64,000 nt of DNA, taken from contig DDWO01000012.1 in assembly GCA_002345705.1 (NCBI GenBank), positions 103,231-167,230 on the forward strand, written 5' to 3'. This document shows positions 9,001-18,341 of this stretch, piece after piece. The notes under the pieces were generated by a model. That model ran no database searches. It had not been told where the DNA came from and saw only the letters and a program-made list of their open reading frames with translations. Source of the stretch: Acholeplasmataceae bacterium UBA2284 (lineage in GTDB: Bacteria; Bacillota_I; Bacilli_A; Acholeplasmatales; Acholeplasmataceae). The translations under genes were made by a program, and so were the position numbers. Within the stretch, counting starts at the first letter, position 1, and every line of letters starts with the position of its first letter.

Positions 9001-9493
9001 CAAGTCCATCTAAATTTTCTATATTGACAAGCTTTAGATCCATATCATAGTTACCCTCAATAAAGAGAGGTTTACCTTTTCCAAGTATCTTTGGTACAAC
9101 CGCGATTTGGAATTCATCAATCAAGTTTTTTTCAAGCATGCTTTGAATTAAAACTCCACCACCAATTACCCAAATATCCTTTCCATCTAGTTGATCTAAT
9201 TCTAAAATAAGTTCTTCAATATTTGACTTAAAGATAATGTTTTCCTTATCATCTTTTTTACTGCTCGTCATGACATATGATTTCATATCCGGATATGGCC
9301 ATTCTCCCATATTTTGAATCACTTCATAGGTCTTATATCCCATAATGGTTGTATCAACTCGCTCTAATAATTGATTGTAGCTTCTTGCAACACTTTCTAA
9401 TCCATCATATGGAGCTAAAAATGCGAAGCCATCATCTAAATCTGCGATATAACCATCAAGAGTTACTGCTATATATAATACCTTTTTTCTCAT
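8975..9493 (-). CDS. Dihydrofolate reductase-fold protein (RibD C-terminal family)
   Basis: A 172-residue protein starting with KKVLYIAVTLDGYIAD, typical of the DHFR/RibD-C superfamily, followed by TIMGYKTYEVI and DIWVIGGGVLIQSML (the NADPH-binding GGG turn). Similar stand-alone proteins (YwjB/YyaP types) are uncharacterised oxidoreductases, distinct from housekeeping folA. Its last 26 bases overlap the end of the abiEii pseudogene on the opposite strand. No operon partner. Confidence 0.85.
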   Translation of the reverse strand: MRKKVLYIAVTLDGYIADLDDGFAFLAPYDGLESVARSYNQLLERVDTTIMGYKTYEVIQNMGEWPYPDMKSYVMTSSKKDDKENIIFKSNIEELILELDQLDGKDIWVIGGGVLIQSMLEKNLIDEFQIAVVPKILGKGKPLFIEGNYDMDLKLVNIENLDGLVMLTYMRK

Positions 9494-9559
9494 ATCTCAA
9501 TCACCTCATTCCTATCTTATCAAAACCATTTCATCTCTTCAAATAAAGAAACTCCGTCG

Positions 9560-9588
9560 TTTCAATAATCCAATTCTTTTGGTATAAT
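9560..9588 (+). promoter_or_regulatory. Promoter of cca-yhaM
   Basis: TTTCAA at 9560-9565 and TATAAT at 9583-9588 are 17 bp apart. Transcription would begin about ten bases before the cca start codon, leaving a very short leader. Confidence 0.6.
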
Positions 9589-9603
9589 ATTAACGGTGAT
9601 GAA

Positions 9604-10752
9604 ATGTCTACAATAAAAAATGCGAAATACGTAATTAATGATCTAAAGAAAAAGGGTTTTGAAGCATATATCGTTGGTGGTGCCGTAAGGGACCATATTT
9701 TGCGTACACCCTTAACTGATATTGATATAACAACGAATGCGAAGCCTCACGAGGTTTCTAAAATATTTAAAACAAAGCCAACAGGTGTTAAATACGGAAC
9801 AGTGACTGTTTTGATGAATGATGAGACCTATGAAGTGACAACCTATAGAATTGATGGAGACTATCAGGACGGTAGACATCCAGATAATGTTACATTCGCT
9901 GAAACAGTTCTTGAAGATGTAAAAAGAAGAGATTTTACAATCAATGGGCTACTCATGGATGAGAAAAATGAAATCTTTGATTATGTTGGTGGTAAAAATG
10001 ATATCAATGCCAAAATCATTCGCACAATAGGTGATCCGATTGAACGGTTCAATGAAGATGCATTAAGAATGATGCGTGCCTTCTATTTTCAATCAAAGCT
10101 AGGCTTTCAAATAGATGCTGCTACTAGAGATGCGATCTATGAATCTAGAAATAGATTAAAAGAAGTAGCAATGGAACGTATTTTAAATGAATTAATTAAA
10201 ATCCTTCAAGGAACACATGTCAAGCGTGCAATTCAATCAATTGTAACAACTAAGGTTCATGAGGTATTACCAGGATTAGAAAAAGGATTTCTATATACAC
10301 AAAAGTTAGATGAAATGCCATTTGTTGATGCATTCTTTGCGTTATCATTTACACTCAATGGATCTGTTCCATCTGAATGGCCATTTTCAAATAAGCATAA
10401 GCACCGCTATGAGATAGCGAGCATGCTTGCTAAAAAACATCAAGATTTTGATGCATATACCCTATATACCTATGGTATTGATCTATGTTTACTAGCTAAT
10501 CGTGTTAACTTTATGTTGGGTAAGTCTAAAAACCTAAAAACAAAGATTGAAAAGGATTATGAAAATCTTCCGATTTTAAGTGATCTTGATTTAAAGCTTA
10601 GAGCTACAGAGATTATTAAGTTAACCAACAAAAAGGCAGGGTCATGGCTAAAAAATATTCAAACCGAAATGGTGATTGAGGTTTTGAATAGAAGATTAAA
10701 AAATGAAAAAAGTGCACTAGAAGCCTATGTTCTAGAGCACGTGAAAGAATAG
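9604..10752 (+). CDS. cca: CCA tRNA nucleotidyltransferase
   Basis: A 382-residue class II nucleotidyltransferase. The catalytic head carries YIVGGAVRDHILRTPLTDID (G-G...D-x-D) followed by RRDFTINGLL and the neck-domain motif EDALRMMRAFYF. It adds or repairs the 3' CCA end of tRNAs using CTP and ATP. The start follows a GGTGATGA site. It lies 10 bases before yhaM, and both are RNA 3'-end enzymes. No C-terminal HD domain is evident, as in the Bacillus type. Confidence 0.93.
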   Translation: MSTIKNAKYVINDLKKKGFEAYIVGGAVRDHILRTPLTDIDITTNAKPHEVSKIFKTKPTGVKYGTVTVLMNDETYEVTTYRIDGDYQDGRHPDNVTFAETVLEDVKRRDFTINGLLMDEKNEIFDYVGGKNDINAKIIRTIGDPIERFNEDALRMMRAFYFQSKLGFQIDAATRDAIYESRNRLKEVAMERILNELIKILQGTHVKRAIQSIVTTKVHEVLPGLEKGFLYTQKLDEMPFVDAFFALSFTLNGSVPSEWPFSNKHKHRYEIASMLAKKHQDFDAYTLYTYGIDLCLLANRVNFMLGKSKNLKTKIEKDYENLPILSDLDLKLRATEIIKLTNKKAGSWLKNIQTEMVIEVLNRRLKNEKSALEAYVLEHVKE

Positions 10753-10762
10753 GAGATTGATT

Positions 10763-11689
10763 ATGGAATTAAACGTTAATGAAACATACAAAATAGTAGG
10801 TAAGGTTGAATCGATTAATCATGGTGTCCATTTCTGCAACACAACAGTTTTAACAGAGGAAAGTGAACATATCAATTTGAAGCTTGACTTTGAGCAACTG
10901 CCATTTTTATCAATGGGAAAGGTTTACGAGTTTCAAGCACAGGCTATCGTGAAGATAGAAGATGAATTGATTCTAAAATGCTTAAAGATAACACCAGCTG
11001 AAGAGGTGTTATCCGATGAAGAACTCGCTAAGGTATTAGAAAGATTTTATGTTTACGCACCAATCCCGATGATGCAAATCAAAAAGGGGATTGAATCCTA
11101 TTTAAATAAAATTGAAAATGAAATTTTAAAAAAGATTACTAAAAAGATTTATAAGGATAATGAAAAATCGTTTTATATGCATCCAGCAGCAACCAAATTC
11201 CATCATGCATATGTTGGTGGATTATCACATCATACGTATACGATGCTAAAGCTCATTGATCCATTTATCTTAATCTATCCTTATTTGAATAAGGACTTAC
11301 TCTACGCAGGAACCATTTTACATGATATGTCAAAGATTAATGAAATTAGTGGTGTTGATGGTGAGTATACTAAAGAAGGGTTACTCATTGGTCATCTTGT
11401 GATGCAAACCGTTGATATCGATCGTATGGCTAGAGAACTAGGCTATGAAGATTCTGAAGAGGTATTAATGCTTAAGCATATGATTATCTCACATCACGGT
11501 CAATTCAACTTTGGTTCTCCTAAGAAGCCTCAAACTGGTGAAGCATTACTCTTATGGTTTATTGATACAATTGATTCTAAGTTTACAGTATTAGGTGAAA
11601 CGTTAGAAGGAACCGCAGAGGGTTCATTCACACAAATGATTTCAGTGATGGATAAAATGAGATTTTATAAGCATAAATTTCAAAAATAA
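10763..11689 (+). CDS. yhaM: 3'-5' exoribonuclease YhaM family (OB fold plus HD domain)
   Basis: A 308-residue protein with an N-terminal OB-like domain (residues 1-85) and a metal-dependent HD domain (HHAYVGGLSHHTYTMLKL, LHDMSKINE, HMIISHHG). This is the YhaM arrangement, a Bacillota 3'-5' exonuclease acting on short RNA and single-stranded DNA. A TTG at 10757 is in frame but sits only one base after the AGGAG site; the ATG at 10763 is spaced correctly and is preferred. Confidence 0.9.
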   Translation: MELNVNETYKIVGKVESINHGVHFCNTTVLTEESEHINLKLDFEQLPFLSMGKVYEFQAQAIVKIEDELILKCLKITPAEEVLSDEELAKVLERFYVYAPIPMMQIKKGIESYLNKIENEILKKITKKIYKDNEKSFYMHPAATKFHHAYVGGLSHHTYTMLKLIDPFILIYPYLNKDLLYAGTILHDMSKINEISGVDGEYTKEGLLIGHLVMQTVDIDRMARELGYEDSEEVLMLKHMIISHHGQFNFGSPKKPQTGEALLLWFIDTIDSKFTVLGETLEGTAEGSFTQMISVMDKMRFYKHKFQK

Positions 11690-11704
11690 TTAAAAGACAA
11701 AAAA

Positions 11705-11732
11705 AAGAGGTTACTCATTCGAGTAGCCTCTT
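11705..11732. terminator. Bidirectional terminator, yhaM / PrsA-like gene
   Basis: A 10-bp stem (GAGGTTACTC/GAGTAGCCTC, one G-T pair, 4-base loop) is flanked by A-rich and T-rich sequence, between two converging genes. Confidence 0.8.
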
Positions 11733-11752
11733 ATACTTTTATGAACCAAATC

Positions 11753-14698
11753 TTATAAACCACTTTCTAGAATTGTAAACCAAGTAGCGTATAGGTTACC
11801 ATAGTTTGCATCATTAACACCAGTTGTTGATAATAAGTATTCATTTAACTGACGTCTGTTGATTTGTCTAATGACTTCAAATCTAGCAGTTCCATTTGGA
11901 TCTGTGTAAGTAGCATCTTCTAATAACTTGAAGATTAACTCTCTTTGCATGTATGTGTTGTTATATCTTGTAAGTACAGGAGTTAAGTAGCTAGTTACTG
12001 CAGTTTGTACAGCAGTTGGAAGTACAACGCCTTCATCAGATTTTTGTTCTGTAATATAGTACTTAATCTGTGAAGCAGTTAATGTTTCTGAATCTTCGTT
12101 GTATACATTTAATGTTTCATCAGTAGATGATACATATTTTCCATCTTCATCATCAGATGCACTGAACACAGCAGAAGTAGTTTTCTTCACTGATGTAGCT
12201 AGAATTAAATGCCAACCGAATGCTGATTTCACTTCTTCAAGTGCTTCATCAGTAATCACTGTTTGATATAAATCAAGGTGTGGGAACTTAGCTGCATCAT
12301 CATTGATTAATTCAAGTTGTGCGTGTAATTGCATTGCTCTGTTATAGAAGACTGGATCAAGTACAGTTTGACCTGTAATGATATTTGAAGTGTTAGTAAT
12401 AGCTGAAGAAAGTGTTTCAAACTTCAAGTAGAAGCCTAATTGACGATATTCAGACCATAATTGTTCGATTTGATAATCGTAAGGAGGTGTAACACTGCCA
12501 CGTAGAATACGTCCTGAATTATTAAATTCATTAGCAAGTGCTGTTAAACCTTCTGGTAAGCCTTTATAATCTCCAACCTTGTTATATAGAAGTTCTACAA
12601 GTTCTACTAAACCATCAAGAACTTGAGCAGCTCCAGCAGCACCTAGATTATCAAGATATTCTTGAGGATCATCTGGTGAACCATCGCCGTTTGCATCTAC
12701 ATAAATAAGTAGGTGACTAACATTAATTGATTTAAAGTTGTTATATTGAAGTTCAGCAAGATCAGCTAATTTTTGATAAATAGTATAGCTTTCAGTTCCA
12801 TAATGACCTTCGATATCTTCCATGTATTGTCCTCTTAATTCAGGATATACATATAATTGATTAACAGCTTCTGTATTTGTAGTTGAACCAAATGCTAGAA
12901 GTAAGAACTTTTCTCTACCCATAGATGCTGGGAAACCTGAAGTTGCGAAGTTGTCTGCAGAGAATTGGCTGATGATATCTTCAAATTGTGTCTTGTAATC
13001 AGCTAAATCTTTAGCGGATACAGTGTAATCTGGACTAGCAAGTAAGAACTTGTTAGATGCGATATCAAGTGCTAAGTTAATACCATATGATTTTTCTAAT
13101 CTAGCGAAGAAAGCATCTACTGTAATATCTTTACCGTCGATATCAGCTAACACATTACCACTCTTGTTCTTAGTAGAACCTTCATAGCCATAGGATTGTT
13201 CATAGAATATACGAACGATCTTATCATAGATGTTTAACTCTTTATCTTCATAAAGTTTATTAACCTTAGTGGAGATATAAGTAGAGGATAGTTTAGATTC
13301 AAATACTTTTTCAAATACTTCAGCTTTAATATCTAGAGCAGCTTCTGAATCACCGAAAATTTGCTTAGCAGAATCTTCTGGGTCTTCAACAAGTATTCCA
13401 TCTTCTGATGCTTTATCATCAGATAGCTTAAATACTAAATAACGTGAGTTTCCAAATGTTTGTACACGTGATGAGAATGGTTTTTCTGTTGTTAAATCAT
13501 TTGGGTCAGTCATTGAAGCTTCAGCAGTAAGTGTTGTATATACATGGCTTCTTAATGATGTATTTAACTTAGTTAAGTCATCATAAGTAAGTGTTGAACT
13601 GAAAGTAGAACCTGCAGTACCAACAATTGAACCATCAATAGCTATTTCAACTTGAGCAGCTGGATTTAAGATGTTATAAATGTTTACGAATTCCGCTTTA
13701 ACTTGTGCTGTTGTTAAAGCTTCATCAGCAAGACCAGTATCTCTTGATGTAGAGATAACGTATCTCTTATAGTAGTTTTCATAATCAAGAACGCTAATTT
13801 GAGCGCGGTCTTCTAGATCAGCACCAAGCTTACCTAAAATACCTAAATCACTTAAAATCGTACGTACGTGACCATAACCTGTTTGTGATAGATCATCTAA
13901 ATCGATATAACCAGGGTTACCTTCAAGAATTCTAATATCAGGAATCTTGTACCAAAGACCTCTAGAGTCTGATTTGATACTTGCTTGATATAATGCAGCA
14001 TTAGCTTCATTTAAGTTAATGAAACGAACGATTAATGCATCAACATCATAGCGACCTTCCATATTGTTCTTATAATAAGTAACTAGATTTGCTTCAGAGA
14101 TATAATTTGCATTGTCTTCATCAAGAACCTCAGCATCAAGTATTTCTTTTGCATGTTGTCTTTGAGTGACTCTTAAGACATAACGTTCCATAAGTGATGG
14201 AATCGCTGAATATCCTTCATATGCTACTGGTAATGCGTTGATGCTTGCTTTGACAGCTGCGATATCTACGCTATTATCTAAAAGGTATAGAGAGTCTACA
14301 AATTGCTCAATATTTCTTGCGAATCTTTCAGGACTATCAGTATAAAGACCTTCTAAAGCTTCTTTATCTGCACTGCCATGGATTGCATTGTTGATTGTGT
14401 CATCCAAGTAGTCATTTAGATCTTCATCACCTTGTAGAATTAATGCTTTAATTGCTACAATTTGATCAGCAAAGATCGTTTCGTCAACCATTGTTGCTAA
14501 AATAGAAGCACCTTGTAAACGTAGTTGATCATATAATTCTTTTTCCGTTACAGTGATATCACCTAGGGTTAGATATGCTTCTTCTGAGATGCTTCCATAA
14601 GGTGTTTTGTCGCCGCTCTTGCATGCAGCTAACGTAAGTACACTTGCTAATACTAGCACTAATACAGCAAGCTTCCTTAATGTTTTTATTTGATTCAT
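11753..14698 (-). CDS. Very large SurA/PrsA-like peptidyl-prolyl isomerase lipoprotein
   Basis: A 981-residue protein with a lipoprotein signal ending in LAAC (Cys26), then a SurA/PrsA-like N-terminal region (LTLGDITVTEKELYDQLRLQ). Short parvulin-like segments (SINVSHLLIYVD near residue 660 and FGWHLILATS near 825) suggest a rotamase-type domain with a long insert. PrsA-type foldases help secreted proteins fold outside the membrane. The usual PrsA is about 300 residues, so this is roughly three times normal and contains much sequence I cannot assign. Transcribed alone, between a shared terminator and the walJ promoter region. Confidence 0.7.
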   Translation of the reverse strand: MNQIKTLRKLAVLVLVLASVLTLAACKSGDKTPYGSISEEAYLTLGDITVTEKELYDQLRLQGASILATMVDETIFADQIVAIKALILQGDEDLNDYLDDTINNAIHGSADKEALEGLYTDSPERFARNIEQFVDSLYLLDNSVDIAAVKASINALPVAYEGYSAIPSLMERYVLRVTQRQHAKEILDAEVLDEDNANYISEANLVTYYKNNMEGRYDVDALIVRFINLNEANAALYQASIKSDSRGLWYKIPDIRILEGNPGYIDLDDLSQTGYGHVRTILSDLGILGKLGADLEDRAQISVLDYENYYKRYVISTSRDTGLADEALTTAQVKAEFVNIYNILNPAAQVEIAIDGSIVGTAGSTFSSTLTYDDLTKLNTSLRSHVYTTLTAEASMTDPNDLTTEKPFSSRVQTFGNSRYLVFKLSDDKASEDGILVEDPEDSAKQIFGDSEAALDIKAEVFEKVFESKLSSTYISTKVNKLYEDKELNIYDKIVRIFYEQSYGYEGSTKNKSGNVLADIDGKDITVDAFFARLEKSYGINLALDIASNKFLLASPDYTVSAKDLADYKTQFEDIISQFSADNFATSGFPASMGREKFLLLAFGSTTNTEAVNQLYVYPELRGQYMEDIEGHYGTESYTIYQKLADLAELQYNNFKSINVSHLLIYVDANGDGSPDDPQEYLDNLGAAGAAQVLDGLVELVELLYNKVGDYKGLPEGLTALANEFNNSGRILRGSVTPPYDYQIEQLWSEYRQLGFYLKFETLSSAITNTSNIITGQTVLDPVFYNRAMQLHAQLELINDDAAKFPHLDLYQTVITDEALEEVKSAFGWHLILATSVKKTTSAVFSASDDEDGKYVSSTDETLNVYNEDSETLTASQIKYYITEQKSDEGVVLPTAVQTAVTSYLTPVLTRYNNTYMQRELIFKLLEDATYTDPNGTARFEVIRQINRRQLNEYLLSTTGVNDANYGNLYATWFTILESGL

Positions 14699-14831
14699 TT
14701 TGTGTTCACTCCTTCAATGTATTTCATACAAGCATTTATAATATAGCATTTTTCAGGGGGTATTGCAACCACTTTCATTTTATTTGTTAATCTCACATAT
14801 TTTCGTGATATCATAAAAGAAGGTGATAACA

Positions 14832-15602
14832 GTGGAAGTATTTGTAATGGCTTCAGGATCGAAGGGGAATATGACCTACTTAAAAGTAGGTGATATTAAG
14901 GTCTTCATCGATGCAGGTATTAGCTATCTAAAAATTAAAAATAAAATGACTGAATATCAAGAGAATATATATGACGTCAAAACGCTATTTATTACCCATG
15001 AACATCATGATCATATCACGGGTTTGAAAATGCTTTTAAAAAACGGTGGAATAGAAGATGTTTACCTTACTCAAGGGACATATGATAGTCTTCCAGTAGA
15101 TGTTGTTAAAATGTTTATTAATACACATATTATTCGTGCTGATATTGCTTTTGAAGTAGGCGAGATGAAGATCACGCCTTTTATGCTTTCACATGATGCT
15201 GCAGAACCTGTTGGATTCGTTATTGAAAATCATGTAAAAAAAATGGTTATATTAACAGACTCGGGTTATGTTGATCAAAGCTATTTTGAATTATTAAGTG
15301 ATGCTGACCTTTATATAGTAGAAGCGAACCATAATCCCTTCACTTTGTTTCAATCCGCTAGACCCTTTTTATTGAAAAAAAGAATCGTCGGTGAAAGAGG
15401 GCATCTGTCCAATGAAGATGCAGCTAGACTAATGAATAAACTAATTAAAAATAAAGTCAGTAAATGGGTGATAGCTCATATATCTGAAGACTGCAATTCA
15501 ATTGAAGATATTGATATCGCGATTGTAAAGGAATTTGATGATCCTACAAAGGTTGAAGTCTTTTATGCTTCTCAAGAAGGATTACCGGTAATTATTCTAT
15601 GA
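14832..15602 (+). CDS. walJ: MBL-fold hydrolase, WalJ/YycJ type
   Basis: A metallo-beta-lactamase-fold protein of 256 residues beginning MEVFVMASGSKGN, the YycJ/WalJ start pattern, with the zinc motif THEHHDHITG and LTDSGYVD. The family is a putative exonuclease or phosphodiesterase linked to the cell cycle. An in-frame GTG at 14823 exists, but the GTG at 14832 lies eight bases after AGAAGG and gives the canonical N-terminus. The walK/walR genes that often precede it are absent here. Confidence 0.87.
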   Translation: MEVFVMASGSKGNMTYLKVGDIKVFIDAGISYLKIKNKMTEYQENIYDVKTLFITHEHHDHITGLKMLLKNGGIEDVYLTQGTYDSLPVDVVKMFINTHIIRADIAFEVGEMKITPFMLSHDAAEPVGFVIENHVKKMVILTDSGYVDQSYFELLSDADLYIVEANHNPFTLFQSARPFLLKKRIVGERGHLSNEDAARLMNKLIKNKVSKWVIAHISEDCNSIEDIDIAIVKEFDDPTKVEVFYASQEGLPVIIL

Positions 15603-16042
15603 TTAAAATAATCGTTGTAGGAAAACTAAATCAAAAGTATTTAGAAGAAGGCATTTCATATTATCAAAAGCAGATTCCAACAAAAATAGAATTCATTGAA
15701 GTACCCGATGAATCAACGATTCAAGGTGTAGATATAGAAGGACAAAAAATTCTATCAAAGATTAAAGATTCTGATTATGTAATATGTTTAGCAATCAAAG
15801 GTCAAATGCTAACAAGTGAAGGCTTTAGTGAAATGCTAGATCAAATTTCTACATACCAACAAGGCGATTTAGTCTTTGTTATTGGTGGTTCCTACGGTCT
15901 ATCTAATGATGTTTTAAAAAGATCAAATAAGCAAATATCATTTTCTAAAATGACATTTCCGCATCAATTGATGCGTCTAATTTTAATAGAACAAATCTAT
16001 AGAGGCTTTATGATATTAAAAAATCATCCCTATCATAAGTGA
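15599..16042 (+). CDS. rlmH: 23S rRNA pseudouridine-1915 N3-methyltransferase
   Basis: A 147-residue SPOUT methyltransferase. The C-terminal knot signature is clear: FVIGGSYGLSNDVL and KMTFPHQLMRLILIEQIYRG, ending in HPYHK. RlmH methylates a pseudouridine in helix 69 of 23S rRNA using S-adenosylmethionine. The start overlaps the walJ stop by four bases; walJ-rlmH pairing is common in Bacillota. Confidence 0.97.
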   Translation: MIKIIVVGKLNQKYLEEGISYYQKQIPTKIEFIEVPDESTIQGVDIEGQKILSKIKDSDYVICLAIKGQMLTSEGFSEMLDQISTYQQGDLVFVIGGSYGLSNDVLKRSNKQISFSKMTFPHQLMRLILIEQIYRGFMILKNHPYHK

Positions 16043-16048
16043 GGTTAT

Positions 16049-16669
16049 ATGAACTATATATTTTGGGACTTTAATGGAACAATTCTAGACGATGCAAGGC
16101 TGTGCTTCAACATTTTAAATGAAATGTTAATTGAAGAAAACAGACCAACTGTAACCTTTGATGAATACTTAATGATTTTCACGTTTCCTATTGAAGCGTA
16201 TTATGATCAAGTGTTCGATCTAAAGAAATCATCATTTACAGAGCTTGCTCATAAATTCATTGAACGTTATCAACCAAGAAGCTTAAAGCTTCCTCTTCAT
16301 GAGCATGTAATAGAGACAATCCAACATTTTGAAAAAGAAGGCTTTGTTAATATTTTGTTATCAGCATCTGAAGAAAAAAATTTGCATGAGCAATTAAATC
16401 ACTATAAAATCAAGCATTTATTCAAGCATATTTTAGGGACCTCAAATGTTTATGCGAAAAGTAAGGTTCAAGTTGGAAAAGACTTTATTGAGAAGATGAA
16501 TATTGATACTAAAAATGCAGTGATGATTGGTGATACATTGCATGATGCAGAAGTCGCTAAAGAACTAGGAATGGACATTATCCTTTTTACAAAAGGACAT
16601 CAACATAAAGAAAGACTGAAAAACTATAAAAATATAGATAGTTTTCTTGATTTACTTGGTAAAATATAA
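16049..16669 (+). CDS. HAD-superfamily hydrolase (phosphoglycolate-phosphatase-like)
   Basis: A 206-residue HAD protein. Motif I is FWDFNGTILDD (nucleophile and acid Asp), motif II is LLSAS, and motif IV is MIGDTLHDAEVAKELGMD. The helical cap fits subclass I, such as phosphoglycolate phosphatase or PpaX-type enzymes. The usual DGT of motif I is NGT here, a common variant in some subfamilies. It lies six bases after rlmH in the same operon. The substrate cannot be read from the sequence. Confidence 0.85.
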   Translation: MNYIFWDFNGTILDDARLCFNILNEMLIEENRPTVTFDEYLMIFTFPIEAYYDQVFDLKKSSFTELAHKFIERYQPRSLKLPLHEHVIETIQHFEKEGFVNILLSASEEKNLHEQLNHYKIKHLFKHILGTSNVYAKSKVQVGKDFIEKMNIDTKNAVMIGDTLHDAEVAKELGMDIILFTKGHQHKERLKNYKNIDSFLDLLGKI

Positions 16670-16705
16670 ATACAAGACAAAACGATTAAGAAAAAAGGAG
16701 AATTT

Positions 16706-17554
16706 ATGAAAAAAATTGCAATTTTAACATGCAGTAATGCAGGTCTAGACTATCTAGATTACCCAAAAGACATTAGAATTCTACGTTCAGTCATTCATTT
16801 TGGTACAGATGAATCCTATGACGATTTTGTTGATATTGATGCGAAAACATTTTATGAAAGAATAGCTAACGATCCTAACGATATTCCAAAAACATCATAT
16901 GTTTCACCAGGAAAGATGATTGAAATCTTTGAAGAACTTGAAGCTGAAGGATATGAGGAAGCACTTGTGATTACAATTTCATCACAGCTATCAGGTTTAT
17001 TTGAAGCGGTAAAGAGAGTTGCGAGTGAAGTAAAGATTAAGGTTACAGCGTTTGATTCTAAGACATTAGCTTATAGTGAAGCTTATATGGTATTAGAAGC
17101 ACACCGTATGGTAGAAGAAGGATTATCGGTAAAGGATATCGTTGCTCACCTCGAAACCATTAGAGATAACGATACTGTCTATTTCGCTGTAGACACTCTA
17201 CTTTATCTAGTAAAAAATGGTCGTCTATCTAAGCTTCAAGGTACGCTTGGAACCATGCTTCAATTAAAGCCACTCCTCGTTTTAGGAGATGATGGAAAGG
17301 TTGCATCACTTGAGAAAATTAGAACAACTCATAAGGCTCAACAGCGTGTTTTAGAAAAATATATAGAAGAGACTAAGGATTTAAATGTTTTAACATTTAT
17401 TTCTCATGCTCATAATGAAAATGCTGCAGAATGGTTTAAATCTGAAATTCAAAAGGTTTACCCTAATAGAGATGTTATTGTTGCACCACTAACACCTGTG
17501 GTTGGTGCACACACCGGTCCAAAGGGAATCGGTGTAGGCTTTATCAAATTATAA
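16706..17554 (+). CDS. DegV family fatty-acid-binding protein
   Basis: A 282-residue protein of the DegV/FakB family: the N-terminal domain has PKTSYVSPGKMIEIFEEL and TISSQLSGLFEA (the lipid-carboxylate contact region), and the C-terminal domain has LVKNGRLSKLQGTLGTMLQLKPLL. FakB proteins present fatty acids to the FakA kinase for phosphorylation. The start follows a strong AAGGAG site. plsX, which acts on the same acyl-phosphate pool, lies at the far end of the window. Confidence 0.9.
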   Translation: MKKIAILTCSNAGLDYLDYPKDIRILRSVIHFGTDESYDDFVDIDAKTFYERIANDPNDIPKTSYVSPGKMIEIFEELEAEGYEEALVITISSQLSGLFEAVKRVASEVKIKVTAFDSKTLAYSEAYMVLEAHRMVEEGLSVKDIVAHLETIRDNDTVYFAVDTLLYLVKNGRLSKLQGTLGTMLQLKPLLVLGDDGKVASLEKIRTTHKAQQRVLEKYIEETKDLNVLTFISHAHNENAAEWFKSEIQKVYPNRDVIVAPLTPVVGAHTGPKGIGVGFIKL

Positions 17555-17562
17555 ATGTTTTT

Positions 17563-17602
17563 AAGGGATGTTAGTGAAAACTAGACATCCCTTATATATT
17601 TT
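17563..17602 (+). terminator. Hairpin after degV
   Basis: The stem AAGGGATGT/ACATCCCTT encloses a 13-base loop and is followed by an AT-rich tract (TATATATTTT) rather than a pure T run, so it is a moderate terminator. A TATAAT element near 17610 downstream probably serves mscL. Confidence 0.5.
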
Positions 17603-17639
17603 AAAGTGGTATAATAAAGGACAAAGAGGAGATGAAAAT

Positions 17640-18113
17640 ATGAAAAAATTCTTTACAGAGTTTAAAAACTTCATCATGAAAGGCAACGTATTAAATTTAG
17701 CAGTTGCGGTAATTATTGGTGGAGCATTCGGAAAGATTATTGCGAGTCTTGTTAAAGATATTTTAATGCCAGTGATTAGCTTAATCTTAGGTGGGGAAGG
17801 CTTTGAAAATTACAAGTATGTGATTACCCCAGCAAACGTAGATGCTGGGATAACAGAGAACGCAATTTATTATGGAATATTCATTCAAAACATCATTGAT
17901 TTTGTTATCGTAGCCTTTGTAGTATTTATGATAGTTAAATTATTTAGTAAAGCATCTGAGCTTGCACATCAAAAGCAGCTAAGAGAAGCAGAACTTGCTA
18001 AGGAAGAGGCAGCTAAAATGGCAGCAGAACAAGCAGCAATTGACGCTAAAAAACCTAAAGTTGAAGACTTATTACAAGATATAAAGTTGTTGTTAGAAAA
18101 AAACTTAAAGTAA
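17640..18113 (+). CDS. mscL: Large-conductance mechanosensitive channel
   Basis: A 157-residue channel starting MKKFFTEFKNFIMKGNVLNLAVAVIIGGAFGKI, where the GN.L.LAVA.IIG.AFG helix is the pore-lining TM1. A second membrane helix (IIDFVIVAFVVFMIVK) is followed by a charged cytoplasmic helix rich in Ala and Glu that is somewhat longer than usual. It releases osmolytes under hypo-osmotic stress. The frame is open from 17568, but the ATG at 17640 with AGAGGAG upstream gives the family start. Confidence 0.95.
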   Translation: MKKFFTEFKNFIMKGNVLNLAVAVIIGGAFGKIIASLVKDILMPVISLILGGEGFENYKYVITPANVDAGITENAIYYGIFIQNIIDFVIVAFVVFMIVKLFSKASELAHQKQLREAELAKEEAAKMAAEQAAIDAKKPKVEDLLQDIKLLLEKNLK

Positions 18114-18131
18114 ACAAAAATAACTCGCTAT

Positions 18132-18160
18132 AAAAGCATATTTATTTATGCTTTTTTTTA
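18132..18160 (+). terminator. Terminator of mscL
   Basis: AAAAGCATA and TATGCTTTT form a 9-bp stem around a 7-base loop, followed by further T residues. Confidence 0.85.
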
Positions 18161-18175
18161 TTTTCTTGTCCTTTA

Positions 18176-18204
18176 TTTACATTTAAACTTAATTTACATA
18201 TAAT
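18176..18204 (+). promoter_or_regulatory. Strong promoter of the rsgA-like gene
   Basis: TTTACA at 18176-18181 and TATAAT at 18199-18204 have an ideal 17-bp spacer. Transcription would start near 18211 and leave an approximately 130-base leader, which begins with a small hairpin (TTCGA-GCGA-TCGAA at 18212-18225) and holds a short ORF. Confidence 0.75.
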
Positions 18205-18254
18205 ATATATGTTCGAGCGATCGAATAAATCCATAATGAAATGAGGAATGTTCT

Positions 18255-18314
18255 ATGAAAAACGAAAATACTTGTACAACCCAACAAATGAAGGAGGGCA
18301 TTTCGCTTAGCTAA
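18255..18314 (+). CDS. Putative 19-residue leader peptide of the rsgA-like gene
   Basis: An ATG at 18255, nine bases after a GAGG site, opens a 19-codon ORF (MKNENTCTTQQMKEGISLS) that stops 27 bases before rsgA. It lies inside the leader of a strong promoter and its last codons cover one arm of a hairpin, the arrangement of translational-attenuation leaders. There is no homology that I recognise; this is inferred from position and RNA pairing. Confidence 0.5.
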   Translation: MKNENTCTTQQMKEGISLS

Positions 18315-18337
18315 CCCTCCAAAAAAATAAACGGAGG
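18293..18337 (+). promoter_or_regulatory. Alternative base-pairing over the rsgA ribosome binding site
   Basis: GGAGGG (18293-18298, inside the leader ORF) can pair with CCCTCC (18315-18320). CCCTCC can also pair with the GGAGG ribosome binding site of rsgA (18333-18337). The two structures exclude each other: a ribosome held at the leader end would block the first arm and free CCCTCC to cover the downstream site. The pairing is seen in sequence; the switching is inferred. Confidence 0.5.
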
Positions 18338-18341
18338 ATTT

